From positions 46,007,278-46,071,277 of the forward strand of contig NW_026262701.1 of the NCBI RefSeq assembly GCF_021869535.1: a stretch of 64,000 nt of DNA. The letters run 5' to 3'. The notes beneath the pieces were generated by a model. It had not been told where the DNA came from. It was given only the letters and a program-made list of their open reading frames with translations, and ran no database searches. This document shows, in pieces, positions 23,738 to 33,894 of this stretch (position 1 is its first letter; each line of letters begins with the position of its first letter). Origin of the DNA: Mytilus californianus (Eukaryota; Mollusca; Bivalvia; Mytilida; Mytilidae). The translations under genes were made by a program, and so were the position numbers.

Positions 23738-24356
23738 ATGGGAAGAGATACAGATAGATTAAGGATAATTAGTATGAATGCTTCTGGTAGGAAAGGCAAA
23801 CAGTATCAAAACTATCGACAGTCTTACCTGAACGAAATAATCGGACACGATGAGCCCGATATTTTATTTTTGCCAAGGGACAACCCTGATATGCCATCAT
23901 CAGCGTTACCTATGGTTGACTCAATATCTTGGGTGGATTTCTGGAGTGGAAATCCTGATAGGAGGTGATTTTAATTTACCAATTCAACAAATACAAAACC
24001 GCCTAAATGAACATAATACACTTGTCCGAAACGAATTGGAAGATATCAAACCATTTTTCAGGGAAATGGGATACATGGATGAAATGACGGATAATAATCA
24101 TAGACCAGAATGTCGGCTACGACAACTTAAACTCCACAAGTGTAGGTCTGCATCAAGATGTAACCAGGAAACCGACTACTTTGTTGCATCAGAGGAAATG
24201 CAGTTATGTAATACTGAAATGATGACTGCTTCAACCCTTCCAGGAAGATGTACAACTCTGACGGTAACCAGGCCAGCTGTACAGAATTACTGTCCTTTGC
24301 CAACGAAGACAGAAAAGTGTATTCCAGCAAGGCCACCAAGACACAACGGTGGTTAA
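23738..24356 (+). pseudogene. EEP-like family protein, unit B, internally deleted
   Basis: Starts at the family ATG (MGRDTDRLRIISMNASGRKG). It loses 270 bp relative to unit A, from the GTTA at 20179 to the GTTA at 20449, leaving a single GTTA at the joint (CAGCGTTACC near 23903). The two halves are then in different frames: the 5' part ends at 23968 and the 3' part (GGDFNLP to PPRHNGG) is open in another frame to 24356. The tryptophan lost in unit A is intact here. Upstream, an open frame from 23525 runs straight into the family ATG because the intervening intronic sequence is missing, making a 147-codon hybrid ORF of doubtful meaning. Confidence 0.85.
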
Positions 24357-24472
24357 AAATAATTCTACATAGCTTTTGGTATTTTTTGTATCCAAGTGAT
24401 ATCGTTATATGGCGTGAATATTTATTAATGGGTTTCTTAACATAATATATTCAAAAAATTGGGGGACAACCT

Positions 24473-25853
24473 GACATAAGACGAGGATGTAAACATGGTA
24501 CCCAATTGTTGGTATATTTTTTTGGTGTTTTTGAACGTTTTGAACGGTTACTCTCGGATGATTAAATAAGCAAAAATTTCGTTACGCATGTGAACAAATA
24601 TTCTTATTCTTCTTATCGATCAAAAAATTTCTTTACCCTATGTGGAAAAAAGGTTGTATGTATAATGCTTGTCCTTAATTTAATACTTATCTGTCTAGAC
24701 AGATAACATATCAATCTAAAAATGGCTAGAAGCTATATATGGTAAAAACATATGTCTATTATTTTCATTGACTTTAATTTATTCCATATAACGCTATTTT
24801 ACGATCCAGGTAAATCCGACCTCTATTTGAAGGCTTAATGATGAAATCTATTTATATAGCTGAAAGTTTCCTGAAGTCTGATTAAAAACAAGTCATTGTG
24901 CAGATTATTGCGCAAATTCAGTTCACCATTTGAGGATCATACATAGTAAAGGTAAGTGTTCAAACTTTATCCTATTTGTTATTATCTAACCGCAGGTAAC
25001 ACATATGCCATATTTTCCTTTGTTCAAAAATAATGTATGACCAATTTAATCTTGTTTAAAATTTTTGTTTATTAAAAGCACAAATGCTTCAACATTAAGT
25101 CTCCTGAAACAGTTTTCAATGAAGTAGATATCTTAAAACGTTTTTTTTTTTAAATTTGATTCCATACCAGATAAAAGTTAATACAGAAATAGCAAAGAGA
25201 ATTAGTAGCCTTAGTTTTAGACATAGTGCCCCCCTTCGGGTCGTGAACTATGTCGTCAACATTGACTACTTTTTCCGCATAAGCACTGCAAGATTTGTAT
25301 TTGGACGCGACACTTATTGAGTAAGATATTTCCAAAAAACATATATTTTGAATCTTATATTTCTTATATTATATTAAAATTACGCAAAGCCATGATTATT
25401 TTGTGCCAGATATATGCTAATAGTTAGAAATTTAAAACTGAATAAAACATATGATTTTCGTATTTGATATACAAAGGATAAACATTATAAAACCTTACTT
25501 TCTAATAAAACGGAATTTCCAATAAAACTACTAAATAAATAAACATACGGCAAATTAATGTAAATCAACTCTAACTGCATTTTATTTGGAATGTGTCTTG
25601 TCCTGCATGACAACTGACCTGTGTCAACTGCCCTGTCTTATTGCATATATCAGAGGTCATTATTATAAAATTTGTCATTTATTCCATTAATTTCAGAAGT
25701 TTGTCATTTAATGCCATTAATTTATATTAAGTTCAACATGTATTTAACATACTTTTCTTATTTTCAGAAAACGATAGAAACTGAATTACCATTAGTGTGC
25801 ATAAATAATTTGTTGATACATATACAATATTTGTTTAAAACGTTTTATCGACA
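24473..25853 (+). repeat. Third tandem unit: promoter and intron only, no coding exon
   Basis: Repeats the promoter (TATATAG at 24853-24859), the first-exon donor at 24951, the antisense ORF (25150-25335) and the acceptor CTTATTTTCAG|AAAACGATAG near 25768. Homology ends at TTTTATCGAC near 25852, before the coding exon. This looks like an incomplete duplication product. Confidence 0.8.
24853..24859 (+). promoter_or_regulatory. TATA box, orphan third unit
   Basis: TATATAG identical in context to units A and B, but with no coding exon of the family downstream in the unit. Confidence 0.5.
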
Positions 25854-27055
25854 TATGGTTATTTAAGTACAAGTTAGCAATCCCCAAATTCTCAAAGGAT
25901 ACAATTCACTGAGTATTTTACCAAAAAGAAGACACAAACAATAGTATAAGCGCCAGACAGGAAAAATTTGTATCATGGTTATGATTCACTGCTATTTACA
26001 TCGATTTATTTAAATCCTTTTCATATTACATCACATTTATGTCAGCATCATGGTATTACTCAAGTTTTGAAATCAAATTCCGGGTCCTTTTCAATATCCT
26101 ATTATAAGTTGATATAAATTGATGCAATTATAAGTGTATGAAATAAAAATAAGAAAAAATGAAAAATACAAATACAAATACAAAATCAATAAATAAGTTC
26201 AAAGGTAACGTTTGATATTTGCTTCCTGTTTAAAGTTATATTAATATAGATAATAATATGAATCCTTGATCTCCTGAAAGAAATTTCATAACCAAAGGTT
26301 AGAAATTGATCTAAAATGTAAATATTGATGACAAGTGTCATTTTGTGGATGAAAAGAATTTTCGAAGTTGAGATACTTTGGAAAATATATCTACTATTTT
26401 TATTTACTACTAAATGAAGTCAACTGCATTTACTATTAATTGTTAAAAACTATGATTCTTGCCTTCTATTCTCTGAAAGATAAATTTGATTGTCAAATAA
26501 GTAAGAGATGATCGCAGTGTATTTTTATTTTTTTACACCTTCACACTTATGGCAACACATAACAATAGTTCATAGAACATGCTGTAGTGAAAAAAAGCTT
26601 TGGTGTATTGGTTGAATGTATGACAAGACAGTCAAAGCTTTTGAATGTTTTGAAGCATTTAAATCATTTTGTGAAATATAAGTGGCTTAATTTATCTTTG
26701 TTATACATTTCATTTGAAGCCAAACGACAAAATTTTAAAACCAAATACTTTAGATATATGTGTAGCAATATAGTAACTATTCTATTTGGACCATCTTCAA
26801 TTGTAAATAAAACATATTCCATTGTTTTCTGTTATCGTTATTCTTCATAAATGTTAGAGTAATTATTTGTATCCAAATGTCTTGGAAAAGAAGTCACCAC
26901 TCTTGGCACTGAAATGTGAATTTTAAACTCCCACCAAGTATTTTGATAAGATACAATCATATCTTTTACTGTCTTGTTGCTCCCCTTGATGCAATCAACA
27001 ATAATCAACCCGATTGTATGTCAACTCTATCAATAATAGTTTTTAAGACATTCAG
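25854..27055. other. Gene-free stretch after the tandem array
   Basis: The ORF at 26587-26850 (87 codons) is unrecognised, has no splice context I can defend, and is probably chance in AT-rich DNA. I see nothing else. Confidence 0.4.
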
Positions 27056-27059
27056 TAAA

Positions 27060-28066
27060 ACAGAGGCGAAAGATACCAAAATAATATTCAAACTCATGAA
27101 TCTAAAACAAACTGATAATGCATGGCAAAGAACGAAAATCGACTAAAAGACAAACAACAATACACAAAACACAACATAGAAAACTAAAGACTGAGCAATA
27201 AGAACCCCACCAAAGACTGGGGGTGATCTCATGTGCTTGCGGACGGGTAAGCAGATCCTGCGCCATATGTGGCACCCGTCACATTGCTCATATGAGTACA
27301 CACCTGGTGATATGTCTAATTAGATTAGAGGTATATACTCCATAAATACTCCATATGCAGGCGCTGCTGGATTGTTGCTACATAGAATTTTAAAGTTCAC
27401 AATTGGGAAGTTGAAATAATCTTTTTTGTCGTTAAGTTTTTTTTCTCAACCGACCTCATACACCTAATCGCTATTTATTCCATTCCGGATAAGTTCTAAA
27501 ATTACACAACTTTTTCATCCAGTTGAAGCTATCTGGGACCCTGTTTAAACAATGCACCATGCATGATACTTTTTAATGAGACCTGTTTAAAACATCGTAA
27601 ATACTTCAAACAAAGTATTTTTTCGACTATAATTTGAGTTTAGAAAAAGTGGATCATAATCTATCAAAGTTTCCTATTGATCGCTTTTTAAATTTTTCCC
27701 TCCCTCAGCTCGTTACTGATGACCTTTGTTTGCTGCCTGTTGACCCAAACAGGAAGTTGTCTAAATGACTGTTTTTTTCCGGATTGGACTAAATAGCGAT
27801 AAGGTGTATTGTCCATTTCGAGATGTAAGTCAAGATATGAAGCAGACTTACTTGTATATGTTGTATCCTTTACTTCAAGTTCGATGAGATAGATGCGTTC
27901 AACTTAATCACCAAATTTTGAACTATTTAGTGAGAGGACATCATCTATATAGCGGCATGTGACGTTAAAGGACAATGCTAGATTATTTTCATTACTTTGA
28001 AGAAGACCCTGTATAAAGTCAGCCTCATATGAATTAAAGAACAAGTCGGCAAGAAGAGGAGCATTG
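27060..28066 (-). pseudogene. Penelope-like reverse transcriptase fragment, antisense, split by a MITE
   Basis: Read on the minus strand, 27807-28066 gives APLLADLFFNSYEADFIQ, the catalytic tetrad YIDD (about 27940-27951), KFGD, then a stop (TAA near 27905) where the family has tyrosine, and KSASYLDLHLEMDN. After the MITE the frame picks up with GRL...(F/S)NFPIVNF and PAAPAYGV (27340-27458), followed by the 3' tail (27062-27330). N-terminal RT motifs are absent. It encodes the same element type as 32274-33890 on the other strand, but keeps the second catalytic aspartate. Confidence 0.8.
27461..27806. mobile_element. TA-flanked MITE with ~29-bp TIRs
   Basis: The left end CACCTAATCGCTATTTATTC and right end GACTAAATAGCGATAAGGTG are inverted copies, extending inward to TTCCGGA / TCCGGAT. 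The ends are bordered by TA on both sides (27459-27460 and 27807-27808), as for Tc1/mariner-type insertions. It sits inside the Penelope-like reading frame between the DN and EGRL codons. No ORF is present. Confidence 0.8.
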
Positions 28067-28109
28067 TTTAATTAACTCCGGTCTTCGAGGTTAATGGTAA
28101 AATTTTTGA

Positions 28110-28425
28110 TATTTTTTAAACATTTTGTACTGCATGAATTATGCAAATGTTTCTGTTTAGCTTTCATACAGTTCATAAACTTGGTGGATTTGAATACTCA
28201 ACCTTTCCAAGTATGTGGCCACTGTTACATTGTATATTATAGTTCGTTTCTGTGTGTGTTACATTTTAATGTTGTGTTTCTGTTGTGTCGTAGTTCTCCT
28301 CTTATATTTGATGTGTTTCCCTCAGTTTTAGTTTGTAACCCGGATTTGTTTTTTTCTCAATCGATTTATGAATTACGAACAGCGGTATACTACTGTTGCC
28401 TTTATTTATGTGAATAGAAAATATT
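28110..28425 (+). repeat. Bivalve interspersed repeat (TTTCCCTC..GTTTTAGTTTG family)
   Basis: Shows TGTGTTTCCCTCAGTTTTAG, GTAACCCGGATTTG and GTATACTACTGTTGCC, repeated at 28555-28655. The 107-codon ORF at 28094-28417 is this repeat in translation, cysteine- and phenylalanine-rich and without domain signs; I do not regard it as a gene. Confidence 0.7.
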
Positions 28426-28554
28426 TATATATTAAAGATATTTTTGACGGCTACATTTCCCTCTATGATATATAATTAGGAGATATGTTATGGTTACCAA
28501 TGAGACAGCTATCCACAAAAAACCACGTAACGTGATTGTTTGCAATTATAGTTG

Positions 28555-28655
28555 ATGTGTTTCCCTCGGTTTTAGTTTGTAACCCGGATTTGTTTCCTCT
28601 CAATCGATTTGTGACATTTGAACACCTGTATACTACTGTTGCCTTTATAGGTCAC
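28555..28655 (+). repeat. Second, partial copy of the same repeat
   Basis: TGTTTCCCTCGGTTTTAG to TACTACTGTTGCCTTTAT, about 100 bp, separated from the first copy by a fragment resembling an M1 end (28470-28530). Confidence 0.65.
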
Positions 28656-29842
28656 ATAATATAGCATGTTTATATAAATGTGTGCATGCAAAGATATCGA
28701 GAATCGAATTAAGATGAGACTTATGGCGTTATGAAATTTTAAAGTAAAACATAATCCGATTATGATACCTACAGCATTATGATCTACATATGTTGTTGAG
28801 TAATTTAGAAATAAACAAATAAACATTATGAATTTGAATGTTTTGTTAGAAATGGTTTGAATGGTAAACACAATTGGAATTTATATCCAACACGTGTAGC
28901 ATACACTTTCTAATGTTTTATTAAAGATAAGAAACAGCCACTATTCTTAAATATTCGTCGACACAATTGTGTTAAAGGGAACTACAGATAAAAGTCTTTC
29001 CCACAGTTGTTGTAAGGCTTGTTTGCCATTCATTGAAGTAAATCCATTTTCAAGAAAACGTAATAATTAAAATCAATAAAAATCTATTCATTTGAATTCA
29101 CAATAAGACTATAACAGTTTTAAAACAATAACACTTAAAAATGAATAAATCCTTGAATTTTTGTTTCAAATACATTGGTGGCTTTTCTCATTCGATTAGA
29201 ACTTACATCTAATACAACTTGGTCATCTTAAGATATTTAGAAAATTAACCAGACAAGGGTATCGGGTACACATGAGATTCTTTTTTTCTACACCCTTATA
29301 TCAATGAGCGCCTTTAAACTAAAACCTTTGGCAAATATGATAATTTTAGTTTTCATTTTTTCCATTCAACTTGATGGGTAATTAATTAACCGACCGGCCC
29401 AAATTATGAATTTACGTATTTCAGTTGCCATACATCACGTTTTCATGTTGGCATTTTTTAAAATAAAATGCACTCTCCACTTGTCATGCAAGTTTGCAGT
29501 TACAAGATTGTAGTAATGATGTCTTATAGTCTGAACTTATAATTCAAAAATAGTATTCTAGTCAAGCAAAAGTTGATCAAAACAGCTACTTTAGCGTACC
29601 AAACAAACTTGAGTGAACGATAATGTGCTTTCATCTAAAGGAAACACAACCAGTGCCATAAAATATCTAGTCACAATTTACAGACGCCCTTTTATGTTTT
29701 TTTACATATATATTAAAATTTTTGTTGTCTAGCTTCTTCTGAAGTCCCAAATTATATCATAAATTCAACATTAATACCATTGTCTACCCGACCTATCATA
29801 GGTTTAGTCAAAATGTTGATTGTGACATTGACAAGTTGATTG
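28656..29842. other. Paralogous flank of a decayed EEP-like unit
   Basis: Distantly similar to 16920-17830, the sequence before the tandem array. No ORF with support. The minus ORF at 28572-28871 is unrecognised. Confidence 0.4.
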
Positions 29843-30756
29843 ATTGATTTTTGATTGGTGCACGTGGTTGCTAAGGGCATTTATTTCATGCATGTTTAAG
29901 ACGAATTAGTAGTAACAATGAATACAATTAGTCAGTTCTTTAATAGAGGTCATCCGCGTTAAAGGTCATGAAAATTCCGACTGCTACTGAAAAAATGAGG
30001 ATATATTGGATAGGGACAGACACTTTGCCTTGCAACAGTCCACTTGTGGACCCCTCTAAGAGTTGCTGCAAGGGCGTTGAGAACGTTGCACTCTCTTTAA
30101 ATTTCTACACGAGGCATCGGATAAACGGACGTCGTATTTTGACAAGGGTTTTACTGCCGGACGGATGAAGACCAAAGTTATCATATTTCTGTCTTCAAGT
30201 CAACCTTGTGTGGTTTACAAATTGACGTCATTTTGCCAGACGCGTGGAAGGCGAATGTATTACAAGATATGCTGACCCTAGCGACACACGTAATATAGTT
30301 TTAACATGAAGACGTCTGTTGTCGCTTTAACCCAAGGTTGACTGTGGAATAAAAATATGGTCACTACTGGTCTTCATCCGACCGACAGTAAAACATTTGC
30401 CATAGTTGGACGTTCGTTTGGCTGTGCGGGATGTACAAGTACGCAGCCACATCCGGTCAGAATATGGATGTTAAACTAGATGCCTCAAGTAGAGAGTGCC
30501 ACGCTCTCTGCACATCGAGAACCCTTGCAACAACTCTATGAGGGGTCCGTAGGTGGCCTGTTGCTAGGCAAAATTTCTAGTCCCTGTCCAATTTACCCTC
30601 ATTTGCCAGTGGCAGTCAAAATGCCCCGACCTTCATTCCGGCCTCTATTATAGGACGTACCTATTGTATTTATTGTTAATTTGTACTCGTTCTGAACATG
30701 CATGAAATATTTGCAAATGTAAGTTGAGCAACCAAAAACAAATCAATCAATCTGTT
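29843..30756. mobile_element. ~0.91-kb palindromic foldback element
   Basis: Left GATTGATTGATTTTTGATTG (29843 on) pairs with right CAAATCAATCAATC. AATAGAGG at about 29943 pairs with CCTCTATT near 30645, and CCACTTGTGGACCCCTCTAAG with its counterpart near 30540. The centre is at about 30300, where GCGACA and TGTCGC close a loop of some 35 bases. Arms are about 440 bp and diverged. The outermost 100 bp of each arm (TTTCATGCATGTT words) is a repeat also seen near 10600, 41650 and 59640. The ORF at 29968-30168 is arm sequence. Confidence 0.85.
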
Positions 30757-30887
30757 GTTGCTGTCATAGTTGTTGGTTTGTAATTAGAATTGGTTTTGGC
30801 ATGTATTATTTTCAAAGTTAACATGAGCTTGCTACATATATCTGGTATGGGCTTTGCTCATTGTTTAAGGCTCTACGGTCACCTATA

Positions 30888-31500
30888 AAATTGAGAATGG
30901 AAATGGGGAATGTGTCAAAGAGACAACAACCCGACCATAGAGCAGACAACAGCCGAAGACCACCAATGGGACTTCAATGCAGCGAGAAACTCCCGCACCC
31001 GGAGGCGTCCTTCAGCTGGCCCCTAAACAAATATGTATATTAGTTCAGTAATAATGGACGTCATTCTAAACTCCAAATTATACACAAGAAACTAAAATTA
31101 GAAATGATACAAGACTAACAGAGGCCAGAGGCTCCTGACTTGGGACAGGCGCAAAAATGCAGCGGGGTTAAACATGTTTTTTGAGATCTCAACCCTCCCC
31201 CTATACCTCTAGCCAATGTAGAAAAAAACAAACGTACAACAGTACGCACAGTAAAACTCAGTTTAAGAGAAGTCCGAGTCCGATGTCAGAAAAGGAAGCA
31301 AAAGAAAATAAACGAAATGACAATAATACATAAATAACAACAGAATACTAGCAGTTACTGAAATGCCAGCTCCAGACCTCAATTAAACTGATTGAAAGAT
31401 TATGTCTTCATCATATGAACATCAGGCACAATCCCTCCTGTTAGGGGTTTAGTATTATACCGTCATAAAATATTTGAGAAGAACATAACCGTTGTCATGC
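30888..31500 (-). repeat. Mussel interspersed repeat M2, antisense
   Basis: Marker words in order: GGAATGTGTCAAAGAGACAA, GCAGCGAGAAACTCCCGCAC, CGTCCTTCAGCTGGCC, GACTTGGGACAGGCGC, CTCAACCCTCCCCC and CAGGCACAATCCCTCC. Same family as 36195-36660, 47915-48215 (+) and 54995-55560. A piece of M1 (30835-30885, +) abuts its left side. The ORF at 30861-31043 is repeat sequence. Confidence 0.8.
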
Positions 31501-31699
31501 CAACAACTGGTTTTATAGCTGCTTATATCTACGCCATTCTTGTTTCTTGTAGATTTATGTCTCAATGGCTATTATACCACATTTTTATTTTTATATGAGG
31601 TTTTTGAATAATAGAGTTACATCACGCATGATTTTATAACATTCCTTTCTCTCACAACTTTTATTTATCACAAATATTACAATAATTAAAAACCAATTG

Positions 31700-32265
31700 T
31701 TCAGAGAACAATTGAAGGTCTTTCAACCCATAAAGATCAATTTTGATATAGAACTATTAAAATACTATATCCAGCGTCAAATGATAGCTTATTGTACACT
31801 GATTCCAAAAATATATGGTTTCTATACATTTTGTTTTAATAAGGGAGATACAATGTTACTTCCGGTTTGAAAAATGTCACTTCCGTTTTTTTTTATAGTT
31901 TTCTTCATACTGATTCCAAAATTATATGGTTTAATATACATTTACATTTAATAAGTACAAAAATAGCTACTTCCGGTTTACACATGGTCACTTCCGGTTG
32001 GCTTTTCCATGGTCAAGTGGCTTGCAACGTAATGCAAAATGTCCCACGGTTTTATCATGTATACATATGAGGTAAAAGCAAAGGTCAATATCTAGAACGT
32101 CAAATTTACCAATAACCTTGAGCTCAATTTCAAGGTCATAAACCAAGGGCTTCAAATCAAAGACCATAGGTCTTAATTATACATGGTTAATGAGGTATAT
32201 CACTATATGCCTAATTTTTAATATAAGAGGGGAGAAAACTCCAATTTAATGTTAGTGCACCCTTT
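31700..32265. repeat. Left part of an AGGTCTTTC-ended repeat split by the Penelope-like element
   Basis: Begins with GAAGGTCTTTCAACC near 31706 and holds repeated CACTTCCGGTTT words (31870-32000) and a GGTCATAAACC / CATAGGTCTTAATTATACATGG segment. Related GACCTTGAC words and the opposite-ended GGAAAGACCT lie at 33900-34510, so the Penelope-like element probably inserted into one older copy. Confidence 0.55.
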
Positions 32266-32534
32266 CAACCAAAATGTATGTGTTACGACATGTCGCAACC
32301 AAAGATGAAGAACTGGATCTTCCATCACTGTATTGGATACCTAAACTACATAAGTGTCCTTACAAACAACGGTATATTGCTGGGTCTTCCAAGTGCTCCA
32401 CGAAACCTCTTTCTAAATTATTAATATCTATTTTATCAGCAATCAAAGCCGGGCTCCAAAGTTATTGTGAAACTGCCTATTCTAGAGGTGGCGTGAATCA
32501 GATGTGGATACTAAAAAATTCCAAAGATCTTTTA

Positions 32535-32674
32535 ATGGTCCTCAATGCTCTTCAACTTTGTACTTCTTTGGCTTTATAACTATTTTGAACTGAGCGTCAC
32601 TGATGAGTCTTATGTAGACGAAACGCGCGTCTGGCGTATTATATTATAAGCCTGGTACTTTTGATAACTAATTA
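32535..32674 (+). mobile_element. Hammerhead-ribozyme-bearing small insert (retrozyme-like)
   Basis: This ~140-bp block interrupts the reverse transcriptase ORF exactly between the codons for KDLL and EYIQ, with a 3-4 bp duplication (TTA at 32532-32534 and 32672-32674). Removing it restores frame, since 140 leaves remainder 2 modulo 3 and the two halves differ by exactly that. It carries a complete hammerhead core. It is probably a small non-autonomous retroelement of the kind known in bivalves. Confidence 0.75.
32594..32637 (+). ncRNA. Type I hammerhead self-cleaving ribozyme
   Basis: Stem I is 32594-32599 (GCGTCA) paired with 32632-32637 (TGGCGT), six pairs including two G-U. The core CTGATGA is at 32600-32606. 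Stem II GTCT/AGAC with loop TATGT is at 32607-32619. GAAA is at 32620-32623. Stem III is a very short CGCGC element (32624-32628). The cleavage triplet GTC is at 32629-32631, with predicted cleavage after 32631. All invariant core positions are present. Tiny stem III hammerheads of this sort are known from Penelope-like elements and metazoan retrozymes, where they often act best as dimers. Confidence 0.85.
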
Positions 32675-33894
32675 GAGTACATACAATCTAAGACTCTCTC
32701 ATCTTGCAATAGTATTAAAACATTTGACTTTTCTACACTTTACACAAGTATTCCCCGTTCCAAACTAAAAGACAAATTGAAAGAGTTGGTATTACTTTGT
32801 TTCATTAAAAAGAATGGCGAACGTAGATACAAGTATCTTGTCTTGGGGAGGGATAAATCCTACTTTGTAAAGAATCACTCTGATTCAAACAAAAAATTCT
32901 CTGAAACTGACATTATCAAGATGCTTGATTTCTTGATTGACAACATATTTGTTACGTTTGGAGGACGTGTTTTTCAACAGACTGTCGGAATTCCAATGGG
33001 AACCAATTGTGCCCCTCTTCTTGTCGTCTTGTTTCTTTATTTTTACGAGGCTGACTTCATACAGGAACTTCATAGGAAGAAAGATAAGAAGTTAGCAATA
33101 TCCTTTAACTCTACGTTCCGCTATATAGATTATGTTCTCTCACTAAATAATACAAAATTTGGTGACTATGTTGAACAAATCTATCCCATCGAACTAGAGA
33201 TAAAGGATACAACAGATACAATTAAGTCTGCCTCATATCTTGACTTACATCTAGAAATTGACAATGAGGGTCGGTTGAAAACAAAACTTTTCGACAAAAG
33301 AGATGATTTCAGCTTCCCAATTGTGAACTTTCCATTTCTATGTAGCAACATTCAAGCAGCGCCTGCATACGGAGTATATATATCTTCCAATTGATACGAC
33401 ATTCCAGGGCTTGTCTTTCCTATCATGATTTCCTTGATAGAGGATTGCTGCTCACAAGGAAGCTATTAAACCAAGAGTTCCAAATAGTGAAGTTGAAGTC
33501 ATCCCTTCGTAAATTTTACGGACGCCATCACGAGTTGGATGACCGTTATGGAATAAACGTTCCACAGATGATATCGGATATGTTCCTTATGTCGTAACTA
33601 CAATACCCTCCCTTTTCACGAATGTGACTTACCCAATTAGACTATTTAATAACATAAGCAACACGACGGGTGCCACGTGTGGAGCAGGATTTCATAACCT
33701 TCCGGAGCACCTGAGATCACCCCCAGTTTTTGGTGGGGTTCGTGTTGCTTAGTCTTTGGTTTTCTATGTTGTGTCATCTGTACTATTATTTGTCTGTTTG
33801 TCTTTTTATTTTTGGCCATGGCGTTGTCAGTTTGTTTTCGATCTATGAGTTTGACTGTCCCTCTGGTATCTTTCGTCCCTCTTTTACAATTTAG

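Larger units (their letters stand above)
21017..24472 (+). repeat. Tandem EEP-like gene unit B (with 1.3-kb insertion)
   Basis: Second unit, about 2.15 kb once the repeat at 21062-22371 is discounted. Relative to unit A it lacks the roughly 740 bp between CGCCATATG and ACAATGGGAAG (exon 2 and its introns) as well as 270 bp of coding sequence. Confidence 0.85.
32274..33890 (+). pseudogene. Penelope-like retroelement, reverse transcriptase and 3' tail
   Basis: Three consecutive frames cover one protein. 32274-32534 gives LPSLYWIPKLHKCPYKQRYI and TKPLSKLL (N-terminal RT). 32672-33393 gives FDFSTLYTSIP, VFQQTVGIPMGTNCAPLL, FRYID and YLDLHLEID. 33391-33597 gives DFLDRGLLLTRKLLNQ and LRKFYGRHHELDDRYGI. 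The first break is a ~140-bp insertion at 32535-32674; the second is a 2-bp insertion near 33388. The catalytic YIDD reads YIDY (GAT TAT at about 33129), so this copy is dead. I see no GIY-YIG domain. The tail (33600-33890: GTGCCACGTGTGGAGCAGG, CCCCCAGTTTTTGGTGGGG, GGCCATGGCGTTGTCAG) is the source of the antisense tails found elsewhere in the window. Confidence 0.85.

Noticed and set aside
24248-24445. Alternative frame over the C-terminus of the EEP-like gene (MYNSDGNQ...), also at 20792
   Set aside because: Differences among copies fall at third positions of the frame ending PPRHNGG, not of this one, so this frame is a shadow.
28094-28417. 107-codon ORF that could pass for a small membrane protein
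   Set aside because: It coincides with a bivalve interspersed repeat, part of which recurs at 28555-28655.
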